The position numbers and the translations under genes were made by a program. From assembly GCA_050084985.1 (NCBI GenBank), contig JBITNC010000001.1, positions 122,326,001 through 122,390,000 of the forward strand: a DNA stretch of 64,000 bases. Reading direction: 5' to 3'. Positions 45,816 to 57,768 of the stretch are shown piece after piece. Each line of letters starts with the position of its first letter. Positions within the stretch are counted from its first letter, which is position 1. The notes under the pieces were generated by a model. The model had not been told where the DNA came from, did no database searches, and saw only the letters and a program-made list of their open reading frames with translations. The DNA comes from Nageia nagi (Eukaryota > Pinophyta).

Positions 45816-46954
45816 AGTCTTGAAATAATACAATTAATTATTCATGGGGGTTAATTAATGTACTATTGGTCTACTTGTTTCTTATTGATGCATATATATG
45901 AAATATGAAAATAATGCATAACAAAAATATACTTGTGTTTAATTAGATCACATGTTCATTCTGTAAAGAGAAACATACACAAAAGATAAGCATACATTCA
46001 TTCAATTGCATACCATTGGTGTCCTATATTTGACATGTCATTTATGGCTTAAGATAAGTAATATAATAGATGTAATAAAAAATGTAGCAATGGGCAAACA
46101 AAAGAATCATAAGATAGCAATCATAAGATATAACTTACGAATAATATTTGTGAATAACAGAGTGATGTATCATGTGCTAGAATCTCTCTTGAGTCCTTTT
46201 CATATTTGTTTTCTCATAAGGTTTATTGTCATCAATTGATGCATTTATAATATGATACAAGTTTACATGAATTTGATTTTGTTGACCCCTTGTACATACC
46301 ACAAGGGTCCAATATTCTTATCATATAGCTTTATCATGAATTAGGGTATTATTTTAACTCATTTTTACATAATATGTAATTTTTGCTCTAAAATGAATTA
46401 TTTAATAAATAATAATTCATTTTATGTGTATACATTCTCCCCTCTTTGGATATGTGATTGAATCAATGAAATTACATGTCCAAAGAAGAAGTGTAGAAGA
46501 AATGTTTTTGAGAACTTTGAACTCTTTGTTGTACAATCCCTTGTTGTTGATGATGATGATGAGGGTCACTTGCTACCTCATTTTGACTTGGATGTCCCAG
46601 GAAAGATATTTGAATGGTGCAACAAAGGTAAAATCTAATGAAGAATATCCATCCATGAATGATGCCATGTAGATGATAGAAATGACTATGTTATTAAGTA
46701 GTTGTGTCATCCCATATCTAATTTTGAAGATGGAAGATGTGTTTTTTCCCTTTTTACTACTTCAACAATAAATCTAGCTATTCTATCATTTTTCATGCTT
46801 AGGAACCATTCACACTTACATCCATTCCTTGAAATAGATAAGATCTACTTTGACTACACTAAAATGGTCATGAAATATACACCATTATTGGCTTAGGGAA
46901 CAATATGCACATCATTGATAGCATTGAATTATTTGTATTTTATTTTGCTCTTTG
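45816..46954. other. No identified gene; a weak coding-like stretch
   Basis: Around 46500-46625 one plus frame reads ENFELFVVQSLVVDDDDEGH and goes on to DLDVPGKIFEWCNKG before a stop, more protein-like than the neighbours. I do not recognise it. A small hairpin around ccccttgt...acaagggt lies at 46285-46310. The rest is AT-rich with nothing visible. Confidence 0.35.
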
Positions 46955-47735
46955 GGATGTATAAACTTGCAATGAAAAATTAGTCATAAAATATGGTGGA
47001 TGTACAGTGAGCTTCTTCTTCTACTAATGATGAATCAATATCAGTAACCTACTTATGATTGCATCATTAATTTATCTTTTAAGTGAGTGAACTCTCACTA
47101 GCCATGTCATTGGCTATCGATGATCATATATATTATGTCTATCATCTAAATATAGTATGCTTTGGATTAATTTAAAGTAAAAATCATATGAATACACAAT
47201 AAGTTGTATCATCCATTGATAATGAGTCAATGTTAACAAATTGTTCATAGCTATATCATCTATTTATTTTTAAGTGAGTGAACTCTCATTAGCCATATCA
47301 TTGGCCATCAATAATCATAAATTTTATGTATTTGATATGAAGATAATATGCTTTGTATTGGCTCAAAGAAAAAACCATATGGATACATAGTAAGTTGCAT
47401 TGTACATTCATGATGAGTCGATGTCAACAACTTGCTCATGGCTATATCATCAAATTACTTTTAAGTGAGTGAACTCTCACTAGCCATGTTGTTGGCCATT
47501 GTCAATCATACTTTTTTATGTCTATGATCCAAATATAGTATGATTTAGATTGTTTCAAAGAAAAATCCATATGTATACATAGTAAGTTGCATCATCCATT
47601 GATGATGAGTCAATGTTAACAACTTATTCATGGTTATATCATCAATTTACTTTTAAGTGAGTAAACTCTCACTAGCCATATCATTGGCTATCAATGATCA
47701 TGAATTTTTATGTATATGATCCAAAGACATTAGAT
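46955..47735. repeat. Tandem satellite, monomer about 191 bp, about 4 copies
   Basis: The marker aagtgagt(g/a)aactctcac recurs at 47081, 47272, 47463 and 47655, spacings 191, 191 and 192 bp. Each monomer also has tagccat(g/a)t, a ggc(c/t)at..atgatca palindromic phrase and catagtaagttgcatc-atccat. The copies have diverged by substitution with almost no length change. The array ends directly at the microsatellite at 47748. Confidence 0.9.
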
Positions 47736-47744
47736 TATTATTTT

Positions 47745-48342
<598 letters not shown>

Positions 48343-49420
48343 TCATTTATAAGAATAAAAACATTTAATATGGATTGCATTGAATGTATTTAGTTCTTGC
48401 TGTCCATCCATGGATGATAGTCTATATGCACTTGATCCTATTACATCAATTACAATATATAAGCCCATACAATTGGGCTCAAACTTGCCTTTCATTTTCT
48501 TATTTACTGTTGTTTTGTTAATGTTTTCCTTCAACACTAGATCTCCCACCTTGAATTCCTTTGCTTTGATTTTATTCATAAATGCTCTCTTAAGTTTTGC
48601 ATGATATACTTTTTGATGTTCAATGGATTTGATTCTCTTCTCATCTAATGATTCCAACTGTTACAACCTTGCATTTCTTGCATCTTCATTGGATATGTAA
48701 TTTTGTAAGGAAATTCCAAGGGAAGAGATCTCCAACTCAAGTGGGAAAATGGCTTCATTGCCATATACTAATGAAAATGGTGTTTCCCCATTGGTTGTAC
48801 GGATGCTAGTTCTATATGCCCATAAGGCATATGGTAATTGCTCATGCCAATATTTCTTGTATTTATCCCATGTTTTGGCAAGTATGCTCTTGATTTTCAT
48901 ATTTGTAACTTTAGATTTACCATTACCTTGAGGGTAATATATAGAAGAAAATATTTTTTATAAAAAGCTTTTATGTCTTTACCTTTGAAATTTGGGCCAT
49001 TATCCATTATCAACCTTTTTGGTACACCAAACCTTGTGATGATATTTTTGATGAGTAATGCAATACTTTTAGTTTGAGTGACTGATTTCATTAGGATTGG
49101 TTCCATCCACTTGGTGGTAAATTTTGTAGTTTTAATAATAAATTTGTGTCCCTCCATGATTAATCATACCAATCAAATCTATGCCCCAAGTAGCAAATGG
49201 CCATGGAGAAATAATAGAATGTAACTCTTAAGTAGGTTATTTCTCTAAATTTGTATATTTTTGACATTATGAATAGGTTTTAACATAAGCCTTACAATCC
49301 TCTTCCATAGTAGGGCAATATTTATCCAATCTTCAAAAACTTGGTGTGTAATGCTTTTACACAGAAGTGACCACCACATAAACCATCATGAGCTTATTCT
49401 AAGGTAATAGCTATCTCATC
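48343..49420 (-). pseudogene. Gypsy integrase pseudogene (element G)
   Basis: Starts with a degraded H-H-C-C region containing AHDGLCGGHF (about 49395-49365). The core has FGVPKRLIMDNGPNFKGKDI (about 49045-48985), holding the second catalytic Asp in D-N-G. The next piece (48900-48661) contains YALWAYRTSIRTTNGETPFS and LVYGNEAIFPLE. The last (48657-48343) contains KEFKVGDLVLKENIN and the C-terminal G-x-Y-x-V-I-D-V end. Frame changes separate the three pieces. It would have inserted the element DNA. Confidence 0.88.
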
Positions 49421-49789
49421 TTATGTTAATCATCTCAAGAATGCACCATCAAATAATCTCCTATATAAGACTTTTGCAATGATCACATATCTTATTGAAG
49501 TTCTTTTCAATATTACTCTTTCATTTCTATGAAAATAGTTAAGAACTTTTTGAGTTTTCAAATATTTGTAGATATCATCATACCAAGTCTGAAAATCATT
49601 TTCTTCTATAGTAAAACAAGCCTAAATCTCATCCATATGATCTATATAATAAGGAGAACTTAACTTACAAATTGTAAGTATGGTCTCTTCATCTTGATTT
49701 CAATTGGTACTAGTGTAGCTACACTTACCATTGCATTTGCATACTTGTTATTAGTTCTTGGGATATTATGAATAGTATGTCTATCAAAT

Positions 49790-50460
49790 TGATCTAATAA
49801 ATCAATCACTACAAGTATATAAGGTTTTAGCTTTTCATCCTTAGTATCAAAGAGATCTTGTACTTGATTGATAACAGGCTAAGAATCCCCATAAATTTCA
49901 TTATTTTTAATTTTCAAAATTATAGTAGCTTTCAATCCTAATATTAGTGTTTCATATTCAACCATATTGTTTGTACAATCAAAAGGAAGTTTGTATGCCA
50001 TGGGAATTATTTAATTTGTAGGAGATACCAAAACAATACCTGCTCCTGCTCCATGAGAACATTTTGGACCATCAAAGTATAAGGTCCAAATAGTGGGATC
50101 ATCCTCCATGAGACATTTATATTGAATTCTTGTAACAATGTTAGCCACTTTGCAAGTCTACCTGATAAATGTTTCTTAGCCACAAGATATTTCAATGGCT
50201 TAATAGGACTAACAACAAATTTAGTGCAATATAATAAATAATGCCATAATTTTTTAGTAGTTAAAATAATACCATAACAAATTTTTTCCATAGGAGTGTA
50301 TCTAGTTTCATAATCAATCAATATTTTGCTAAGGTAATAAATGGCTCTTTCCTTATTTTCTATATATTTTTGACAAAGCATTGTTCTTAGCATGTATGAT
50401 GTGGCTGAGATGTATAAGTAAGTAGGTTTTGAAAAATCCATCAAGAATAGGATGGGAGGA
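49790..50460 (-). pseudogene. Gypsy RNase H pseudogene (element G)
   Basis: The open piece 50444-50007 starts MMDFSKPTYLYISATSYMLR and includes ERAIYYLSKILIDYETRYTP and PLKYLVAKKHLSGRLAKWL, the RT-linked RNase H of plant gypsy elements. Farther along, GTLYFDGPKCSHGAG-like remains are recognisable only loosely (about 50070-50000). Stops follow. Confidence 0.8.
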
Positions 50461-50699
50461 TTAAGTAAATATTGTTTAATATCCTCAAATGTTTTTTGAC
50501 ACTTGTTATCCCATACAAATTTGACATCCTTTATGAGAAAATGAGTGAATGGACTACATTTATCTCCAAGTTGTGAAATGAACCTTCTAACTAAATTTAT
50601 TTTTACCTTGGAGGCTCTTTAATTATTTCAAATTTTTAGATGGAGGCATACTAACAATGGCTTTGACTTTTTTAGGATCTACTTCTATTCCTTTATTAT

Positions 50700-51420
50700 A
50701 AATCATGAATCCTAATAATTTATTAGAAGAACTCCAATGCACACTTTTGAGGTTTAAGTCTTAGTTTGTACCTTTGAAAAATGGTGAATACCTCTTCAAG
50801 CACTTGTGGATGATCTTTTCTTTGCTTGAATTTGACTAAAATATCATCAACATATACCTCCATAGTTTTGTGAATGTGCTCATGAAACATGGTGACCATT
50901 ATTATTTGATATGTAGCTCCTATATTTTTAATTCTAAAAGTAATAAACATCCAACAAAAATTACCCCAAGGGGTAGTAAAAGTTGTTTTATGTTGATTAG
51001 TATGGTTAATCAAAATTTAGTTATAGCAAGAAAATCCATCTATGAATGATAAGGTATCATGACTAGATATACTATCAACAATCATATCAATATTTGGTAA
51101 TAGAAAATCATCTTTTGGACAAGCATTATTAGTATCATGAAAATCTAAACATACCCATATTTCACCAGTTTGTTTGGAAATAGGAACAAGATTATCCATC
51201 TAATCAAAATAATGAATAGGCCTTATGAGACTAGCATTCAAATATTTCTCTCTTTTTTTGACTAATAGGGCCTTGGAAGGATGCATCTTTCTAGGTTTTT
51301 ATTTGATTGGCTTGACACCCTCTTTCAATGGTAGATTATGCATAATAAATGAGGGATCTAATCTTGGCATATCATCATAAGATCAAGAAAAATTCTTAGA
51401 ATGCCTATAAAATTTTTTTT
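50700..51420 (-). pseudogene. Gypsy reverse transcriptase pseudogene (element G)
   Basis: The piece 51199-51017 carries GEIWVCLDFHDTNNACPKDD and FLLPNIDMIVDSISSHDTLS. The piece 51013-50723 carries TTPWGNFCWMFITFRIKN, then the catalytic YVDD at 50843-50854, then a K-L-R-L-K-P-Q-K-C segment. The YVDD is intact, but a frameshift divides the palm and the fingers are damaged. Confidence 0.88.
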
Positions 51421-52269
51421 ATACCTTTCTTATTGTGGAAGAGGTAAGGCTACTCCAATTTGTAACAATATTTCATCATCTGAGTGCTAATATATATGTG
51501 TATCAACTCCTCTTATGGAAATATAAGATCTTCATTTTGTAACAAGGATGGCAACTCTTCTATGCTTGGTACTTCATTTTCAACTGTATCTAATGGTTGA
51601 ACCTACAATACTTCATGAAAATTGATCTCTTGACAAAAATAAGCATATTCATTAAGTATATAAGTTGATTTTCATTTCTCATTAGATTTGGGAAATTCTA
51701 AATGTGCTCCTAAGTATTCAAGAAAATCATCATTAGTACTAAAAAAATCAAAATCAAGAGATATAGAATCATGAATCCATGTATCTACATCAATATCATT
51801 CGATAACTCTATTAGATTGCATTCTTTAACAAACTTAATGGGACCCCATTTTTGTTTTATTTTCCATCATTACCCAATCCTATTTTGGTCATTTGAGTCT
51901 TAGAGTTATTAGGGAAAGCATGCATTCCCTATTTAGATTTTCCTAAACCCCTTCTTTTTATTTGCAAGTTTGAACCATGTATTTATAAGAAGAGGGAAAG
52001 ATCTTACCTAGTTCAGAGGATGAAGGTATGTCCATTAAAGAGGTCTTTTTTGACTTGTCAACTTTGGTAGAGCAAGATTGATCACTATTTCCATTATTTT
52101 CATGTCATTGGTATCCTGTTGGTAGAATGGCACACCATTGGTTTCCCTAAGAGGATAACATCCTAGGCCATCCCAAGTATTTGATGAATGTAAATAGGTT
52201 TGAGTCATCGATTCTATAGGTTCCTATACCTGACTCTATGATCTTCACCTATGTTTTTGTATTTGCTTT

Positions 52270-52615
52270 TGATGTAGGGCATTCCAAAGGCTCTATCTCA
52301 TATCATGGAAATAACATGGTAAATTTCTCAAGATCAACAACATTACATAGTGCACATCGCTCAAAATCTCCCATAAATGTATGCACCTCACCTTAGTATT
52401 CATATTTCAATCTACCATGTGTGAAAGGGACTACATCCATATAATGAATCCAAGGTCTCCCCAACAACATATTATATGATAATTTAGACTCTATAACATA
52501 GAATTTTGCTTCTATAGTATTGATACCTATGGTAATCATGATTGTTATTATTTTTAAAGGTTTCTTTAATGAGCTATCATAAGCCTTAATCTTGAAATTA
52601 GCTTTTGTTAGAATT
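52270..52615 (-). pseudogene. Gypsy protease C-terminal fragment (element G)
   Basis: The minus strand reads YDSSLKKPLKIITIMITIG and then YNMLLGRPWIHYMDVVPFTH and LKYEY, with a stop after it. The L-L-G-R-P-W-I-H motif is the typical end of the retropepsin fold in these elements. The active-site D-x-G part lies upstream and has been cut off by copia D at 52616. Confidence 0.8.
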
Positions 52616-53068
52616 TGTAATGTAATATTGTGTAATATTTCTCTTTAATATAAATTCACTTAATACTTAAAGTATCATTAGATACCTTAAAGCATTAAGA
52701 GAATATAAATAGGAATAGGTATGAGTTTAAAAATAATTAAAAATTAAAAAACAAAAGGGATTAATTATAGAGTGAGTTTATTCTTATAAAAAGAGAAGAA
52801 CCCTCCGCTTCTTTAGTTACACAATTGTAATGCAAGCTTTGTTATAGGTTTAGAGTGAGAGAGAGAGAGAAGAGATTTGTAAGAGAGTTCCTTGAGAATA
52901 AAAAGATCTTAGTTAGTGGATGTACTCCCAAAGAGGGAGAAACCACTTTATATCTTGTGTTATTTGTGTGATTGGCTCTAGTTATTATGCTATTGTGTTG
53001 ATGTTGAAAGTGCCTTCTTGAGATCTTGGAAGATTAGAATTTAATTCAAAAAGGGTTAATTTATTCAA
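52616..53068 (+). repeat. 5' LTR of copia element D
   Basis: Aligns with the reverse complement of 12568-13032 over most of its length: the start, a ttcttataaa-agag TATA-like region near 52790, the tgtaagagag-tcct phrase and gaagattagaattaattc near the end. The last about 30 bp of the A LTR are replaced by (AT)-rich sequence, so the 3' end is lost. Confidence 0.8.
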
Positions 53069-54499
53069 GAAATATATATATGTTTGCCAAAAATATATAT
53101 TTTTTTAAACAAAGGAGAATTTATTTATTTTTTTGAAAAAGAGAGGGATTACTTTTAACTATAAGTATGAGTTTTTTTTAAAGTTAATTATAAATTTTTT
53201 AATTTTTTTTTATAGTTCTTTACTTGCTAATATTATCCTTTTACCTTAATTTAAAGTTATTTTAGAGATTTGCTTTTAGCATGCCATTAAGATAAAGGTG
53301 GATTAATTATGCATAGTTTAATAATTTTATGCATGGATTAGTGTTAATTAATTATGCATGAATGGATTAATGCTATGTATGCATATATTAATGTTGTTTT
53401 ATTTTAATGCCTATTGATTTCTCACATGTGGTTGGATAATTTTTTGCATTATTTTTTGTTCTAATGCATATTACTAAATAGATAAATTTTTTAATGCATG
53501 GTTTATTATTTTGACTTTATACATGTGGTTGGATAAAATTCATTTAAATACTTGCTTATGAATGTAATGTTAAATTGCAAATAAAAAATTATTTTAAGTC
53601 CATTTTTTATGTAATAAGGGAGAGAATTCCTTATTTTTGATAATGAAACTTTGTAAAAAGATCAATTAGGGGTTATGACAAAACCCATTGGACTCTTAGA
53701 CTCATTTATTGTTACTTAAAATTAATGAACTTTTGTAAAGAGATCCATTAGGAGTTGTAAAAAAACCTATTGGACTCTTTGGTTCATACATATGGATGAT
53801 GTGGGATGTAGTTTCATTTCTTAAAGTATTTTATTTATTTTACTCTTTTAATTTATTTGCAAAGTACACAAACATTAAAAATGCTTCCCCCTAAAATGAA
53901 TACATCCACACATTTTTTCTACAACATGACTTGTTTAGAGAGCCATGAGGTGAGGATAAGATATACTGGAGGTTTTTAATTTGATGATTCAAGTGGTTAA
54001 AATTTTGTATTTCTTAATTTCCCCTAAGTTCTCTTTTGGTCTCTACTTAACTTCATATAAATAGACAAGCATGTGTGTAGTGATACCACATGTACACCCT
54101 TCCATTCATAGATTATCCTAATAACCTAAGAGAAAAATTCAAAACTTAATCAAGATAATTAATTTGGCCAATCCAACATACATCACAACCTTATAAAATA
54201 TCTCATACTTGTTTTTGTGAGAGTATATTATTGCCCAAGGGAAACTAGTTGAGGATTGGTAGGACCTGGGCTCTTTGCAAACATCCAAGTGAAGGCCTAA
54301 TTTTAGAATAGAAAAAAACCTCAACTTTTTCCTCTTTGAATATATTTGGTGGTAAAGATGTTGGACTTTGATTATTATTCTTGTTAATAATTAAACATTT
54401 GATTTGTTGATTAGTTCAAATATGTATTTGTATCATTAATATTTTAAAATTCATCATGTATGGTTACCTTGTTTATCTCCTTCAAATTATTTTGTATCA

Positions 54500-54983
54500 A
54501 TGGGAGAATCTTTTGCACCCAAGCATATCTTGGATGGTTTCAACTATGGTATTTGGGAACCTAGGATGAAGGTAGAATCTCAGGCACAAAATTTTTAGAT
54601 GATTGTCAATGAAAACCAAGTTGGTCCATCTAGGGAGAAGGAACTTGAAGCTTATAATTTTAAGAATGATTTGGCAATTTTTATGATCTTTCATGCACTT
54701 TTAGATGAGATCCTTCTCATGATATCTTATTCAAATATCATAAAAGAAGCTTGGGATAAATTAAAAAGTATCTACCTTGGTACTAAATTTTTTAAAAGGT
54801 TCACCATTCTTTAGAAGTTGCTTCAATTATGTCAAGAGAAAAATGAAAATGTGGCTATATATTAGAATAAGGTTGTTGACCTTAAGAATCAACTTGTGGG
54901 GTGTGGTTGCAATTGGATCAATGATGAGTTTTTAACTTTCATCATCCTCCAAAGCTCTCTGCTAAGTTTAATTAGTTTGTGAC
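54500..54983 (+). pseudogene. Copia gag pseudogene, N-terminal part (element D)
   Basis: ATG at 54500. MGESFAPKHILDGFNYGIWE, then after one stop MIVNENQVGPSREKELEAYN, DEILLMISYSNIIKEAWDKL and KSIYLGTKFFKRFTI, the same UBN2-type Gag as in element A (14764-14373), which serves as an internal control. There are stops after codon 33 and near 54814, among others. Gag normally forms the particle. Confidence 0.85.
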
Positions 54984-55410
54984 TGTAGACACCTAAAAAT
55001 GTCCCTTTTTTAACTAGTAAACATTGAAATAATCATAACTCTTCATGATAAAATAAAATAGGTTTAAAAAACCATATTATTGGATAGCTCCCGTTGAGTA
55101 CATGCAAAATGGATGGTCACATGACTCTTTTTAGGTAAAATTGGCTATTTGGTGATCATTTTAATATTGTTACAAAAATTGAAAACCAGTCACCAATGAC
55201 CCAAAAACAATCACCAGCATTTTGAGGTGATCGTCGACGTCTACCTAGTAATCACAGGTGACTCTATAACAACCGAATAAGAAACCAAAATAGCAAGAGA
55301 AAGTTGAAATATTTCATTCTTCCAAGATGATGTGGATAAAGGGGGTCAGTTATGACCTACAGTGGCTTTTCACTTCCCCTTACCAACCTTGGAACATCTC
55401 ACCCAAAATC

Positions 55411-55418
55411 TATAAATA
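55411..55418 (+). promoter_or_regulatory. TATA box in the gypsy H LTR
   Basis: TATAAATA, about 430 bp after the LTR start, followed by cca-rich sequence. This is the usual U3 promoter position for long plant gypsy LTRs. Confidence 0.6.
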
Positions 55419-55984
55419 CAAGCCAATACAAAGCAATAAAGGGAGGATCTTGACCCATTTTTGAAGTAGAGTAATGCTGCCAAAAGATTGTGAGCTAATA
55501 CCTTCTATTGTTTTTTGTTAGTTTCAATTTAATACATGTCATACATAGATGCTTTGATGTTATTATCTTTTACATGTGTGTAGGATTTACAGGTTGTCCA
55601 TATCAAGGAGAGAAGCAAGCAAATCAAAAACAATGAAGATCTAATACTCTCATTTTGGCAAATGGCATTTGTAAAAGTCCCTTCCAAGGGTAAATTGTAG
55701 TTTGAGCTAAAAATCAATATCAATTTATAATTACAACATTTCTATCTATTTTACATAATTTGAGGTTTAATGAAGATTTAAGAATAATTGTATTTCATGT
55801 TATTCTACATTCCAGCTCTATTTTCACTGCAACATTCTAGCACTAGAAGGAGGGCCCTTTCGTTATTGATAGGGAGGTTTTTTGTTTATGTTAAAAATGA
55901 TTTTACCTTTCTATTATCTGGTTTATTTGAAATTTTCCGTATACTGACTTTAATTTTACATTCTATGCTTTTTAGGAAATCTAT

Positions 55985-56165
55985 TGCAGAAATGCTAGCA
56001 ATTGGAATCGGACGCCAGTGACTCAAAAGGAACGCCAGCGATTTATAAAGTAATCTAGACTAAACATCGATAATTTTATTATAAATGCCAGTAATTGGAA
56101 TTGAATGCTGGTGACTTAGAATAAATGCCAGCGATCTCTATTTAAACACCGGGACTCATATTCCA
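55985..56165. repeat. Short diverged repeats with a YGCCAGYGA core
   Basis: The phrases acgccagtgact, acgccagcgatt, atgccagtaatt, atgctggtgact, atgccagcgatc and acaccgggactc occur at irregular 20-55-bp spacing, several preceded by ggaat or aata. Degenerate tandem repeat in the LTR or leader of H. Confidence 0.65.
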
Positions 56166-56399
56166 GGTCATTTTGTCTCCTTTGGTTATTTCTAAAAAAA
56201 TAAAATAAAATAAAATATATAATATATTGTTAAAATGGAAGGATACTTTTGAATGTGATTCCTTTGCCTAGAATGCATATAAGAATGGGTAGAAAAGGTT
56301 AAATACATTTTTTATTAATTTATTTTATGCATAATGTTATGTATTTATTTTCATATTTTGGGTGAAGGGTACATACACATTAATACTTTTTATCTTGTC

Positions 56400-57230
56400 T
56401 ACTTATGCTCTCCCTTTGCGCTTCGTGCGATCTAAGGTGACCAGAATAGACCTGATAAGAAGGAGTAATTAATTTTTCTTTTCTTTCACATTCCCACTAT
56501 CATTAATTTGGTTAATTTACCCACATATAATGACCTCTTGCCAAGTTTGCCCTTACCATTCCATTGGAGGTCGAAGGGATATGTGACTAGTAAGAGGAGG
56601 TAATTTACTACACATAATACTTCCACAATTAGAAGGGGTAAATGAATCACATTAAAAGGAATGAACTTAAGGAAAATAAATTGAGTTTTGGGTAGTGTAA
56701 ATCATATTAAAAGGTTAACGAATTGGAGGGATTCAAATACACTAAGTACTTTCACTTAACAAAGTATGCTCTCACTTTTGCACTTCAAGCGATCCTAAGT
56801 GATCAGAAATAAGTTAAGTGAAAGAGGTAAAATTTATTCACATATTATTTGGAAATATACTTCACATTAACACTCTTAAAGATGTCTGCCCTTACCACTC
56901 CATTGGAGGTCGAAGGGATATGTGACTCTTGGAGGAATAATTGAACCTCACTTAATTAATTTATCTACACTTAATGGTTTTTACTAAGTCTGCTCTTACC
57001 ACTCCATTGGAGGTCGAAGAGATATGGGACTAGTAAGAAGAGGGAATTTATCACATATAAAACTTCCATAGCTGGAAGGAGTTAATGAACATCATTAAGA
57101 GGTTGGATAATGAATCACATTATAATTAAAAAGAATAATGAGATTTTTAAGATCAAGTCCACTTAAAATAAACTTTTGATTGCATCACATTAAAATAAGA
57201 TAAGTGAATGGACATGAATGTTTGGAGGGT
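56400..57230. repeat. Irregular repeats in the gypsy H LTR/leader
   Basis: The block gcccttaccactccattggaggtcgaa and its continuation occur three times, near 56549, 56888 and 56992 (variant gctcttacc). A second phrase, gctctccctttgcgcttcgtgcgat, occurs at 56407 and as a variant at 56767. This indicates an old duplication of about 360 bp plus a local 104-bp one. Confidence 0.75.
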
Positions 57231-57768
57231 AGTATGTATAAATGTATTTTACTTGTTTATATGCACTTCATAAGGCCTTAAAGGAATAATTGAACATTAA
57301 CGAGTTGGATGTCACTACCAACCGTTAATTCTTACTTCTTTGTAACCACCGACATAACACACTTGAAGCCATAGAGCCAGTTACGCTTGGAAGTGATGAC
57401 CAAGGTAACTTTCCTTTAGGTAGGAATCAAAAAAGAGACTCATCTAGAACCAAGCCAAAAGCCATAGAAACTTGCAAACATTAATTAGAATTACCCAACC
57501 TACCTTGTTTAACACTTGAGTAGTCAAAACAAACTAGGAAAATTAAAAAGATTAAAAATGAACAACTCATATCATTCATTTAACTCAGACATTAAAAATA
57601 TGTGAAAAAGTTAAAAAAGATAATCATATTGTTAAAAGTAAGTTTGCATATAGGATGTTTGTGCATTAAATTGTTTTCTCGAAAACATAATATAAAAGAT
57701 AAAAATAGAGTTTCTTTTTTACATGTTTATTTATAATATCTAAAAAAAAAATGGTTCAAACTTGAAGT

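Larger units (their letters stand above)
48343..52615 (-). mobile_element. Ty3/gypsy element G, interrupted by copia D
   Basis: Minus strand, in transcription order: protease C-terminus (52615-52270), linker, reverse transcriptase (about 51420-50700), RNase H (about 50460-49790), integrase with zinc-binding start, core and C-terminus (about 49420-48343). All carry frameshifts and stops. Its gag and the start of protease are absent because copia D starts at 52616. They should lie past the right edge of the window. The domain set and sequence style resemble element H (same protease ending and D-D-F-x-L-P-x-I-D motif in RT), so both belong to related plant gypsy lineages. Confidence 0.88.
52616..54983 (+). 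mobile_element. Copia element D, inserted in G and cut by H
   Basis: Plus-strand copy of the same family as A. The 5' LTR starts TGTTAGAATTTG at 52616 directly after gypsy protease sequence. The LTR match ends at about 53068 without a clear CA end or PBS. The leader (53070-54499) matches the leaders of A and E. Gag starts at 54500 and is cut at 54983 by the LTR of gypsy H. The rest should continue to the right of H, outside the window, if the insertion was simple. Confidence 0.82.
54984..57768 (+). repeat. 5' LTR and leader of gypsy H (LTR end unresolved)
   Basis: Begins TG at 54984. A TATA box is at 55411. Two repetitive zones follow at 55985-56165 and 56400-57230. No definite CA end or PBS could be fixed, and no second LTR is in the window to compare. 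Short plus-strand frames here (for example 55788-56021) show no motif. Confidence 0.6.

Noticed and set aside
46955-47735. CRISPR-like array
   Set aside because: Repeats of about 191 bp are continuous diverged monomers without unique spacers, and the DNA is plant nuclear.
48380-48931. Plus-strand open frames at 48380-48604 and 48749-48931
   Set aside because: They are shadows of the minus-strand gypsy integrase, which has clear family motifs.
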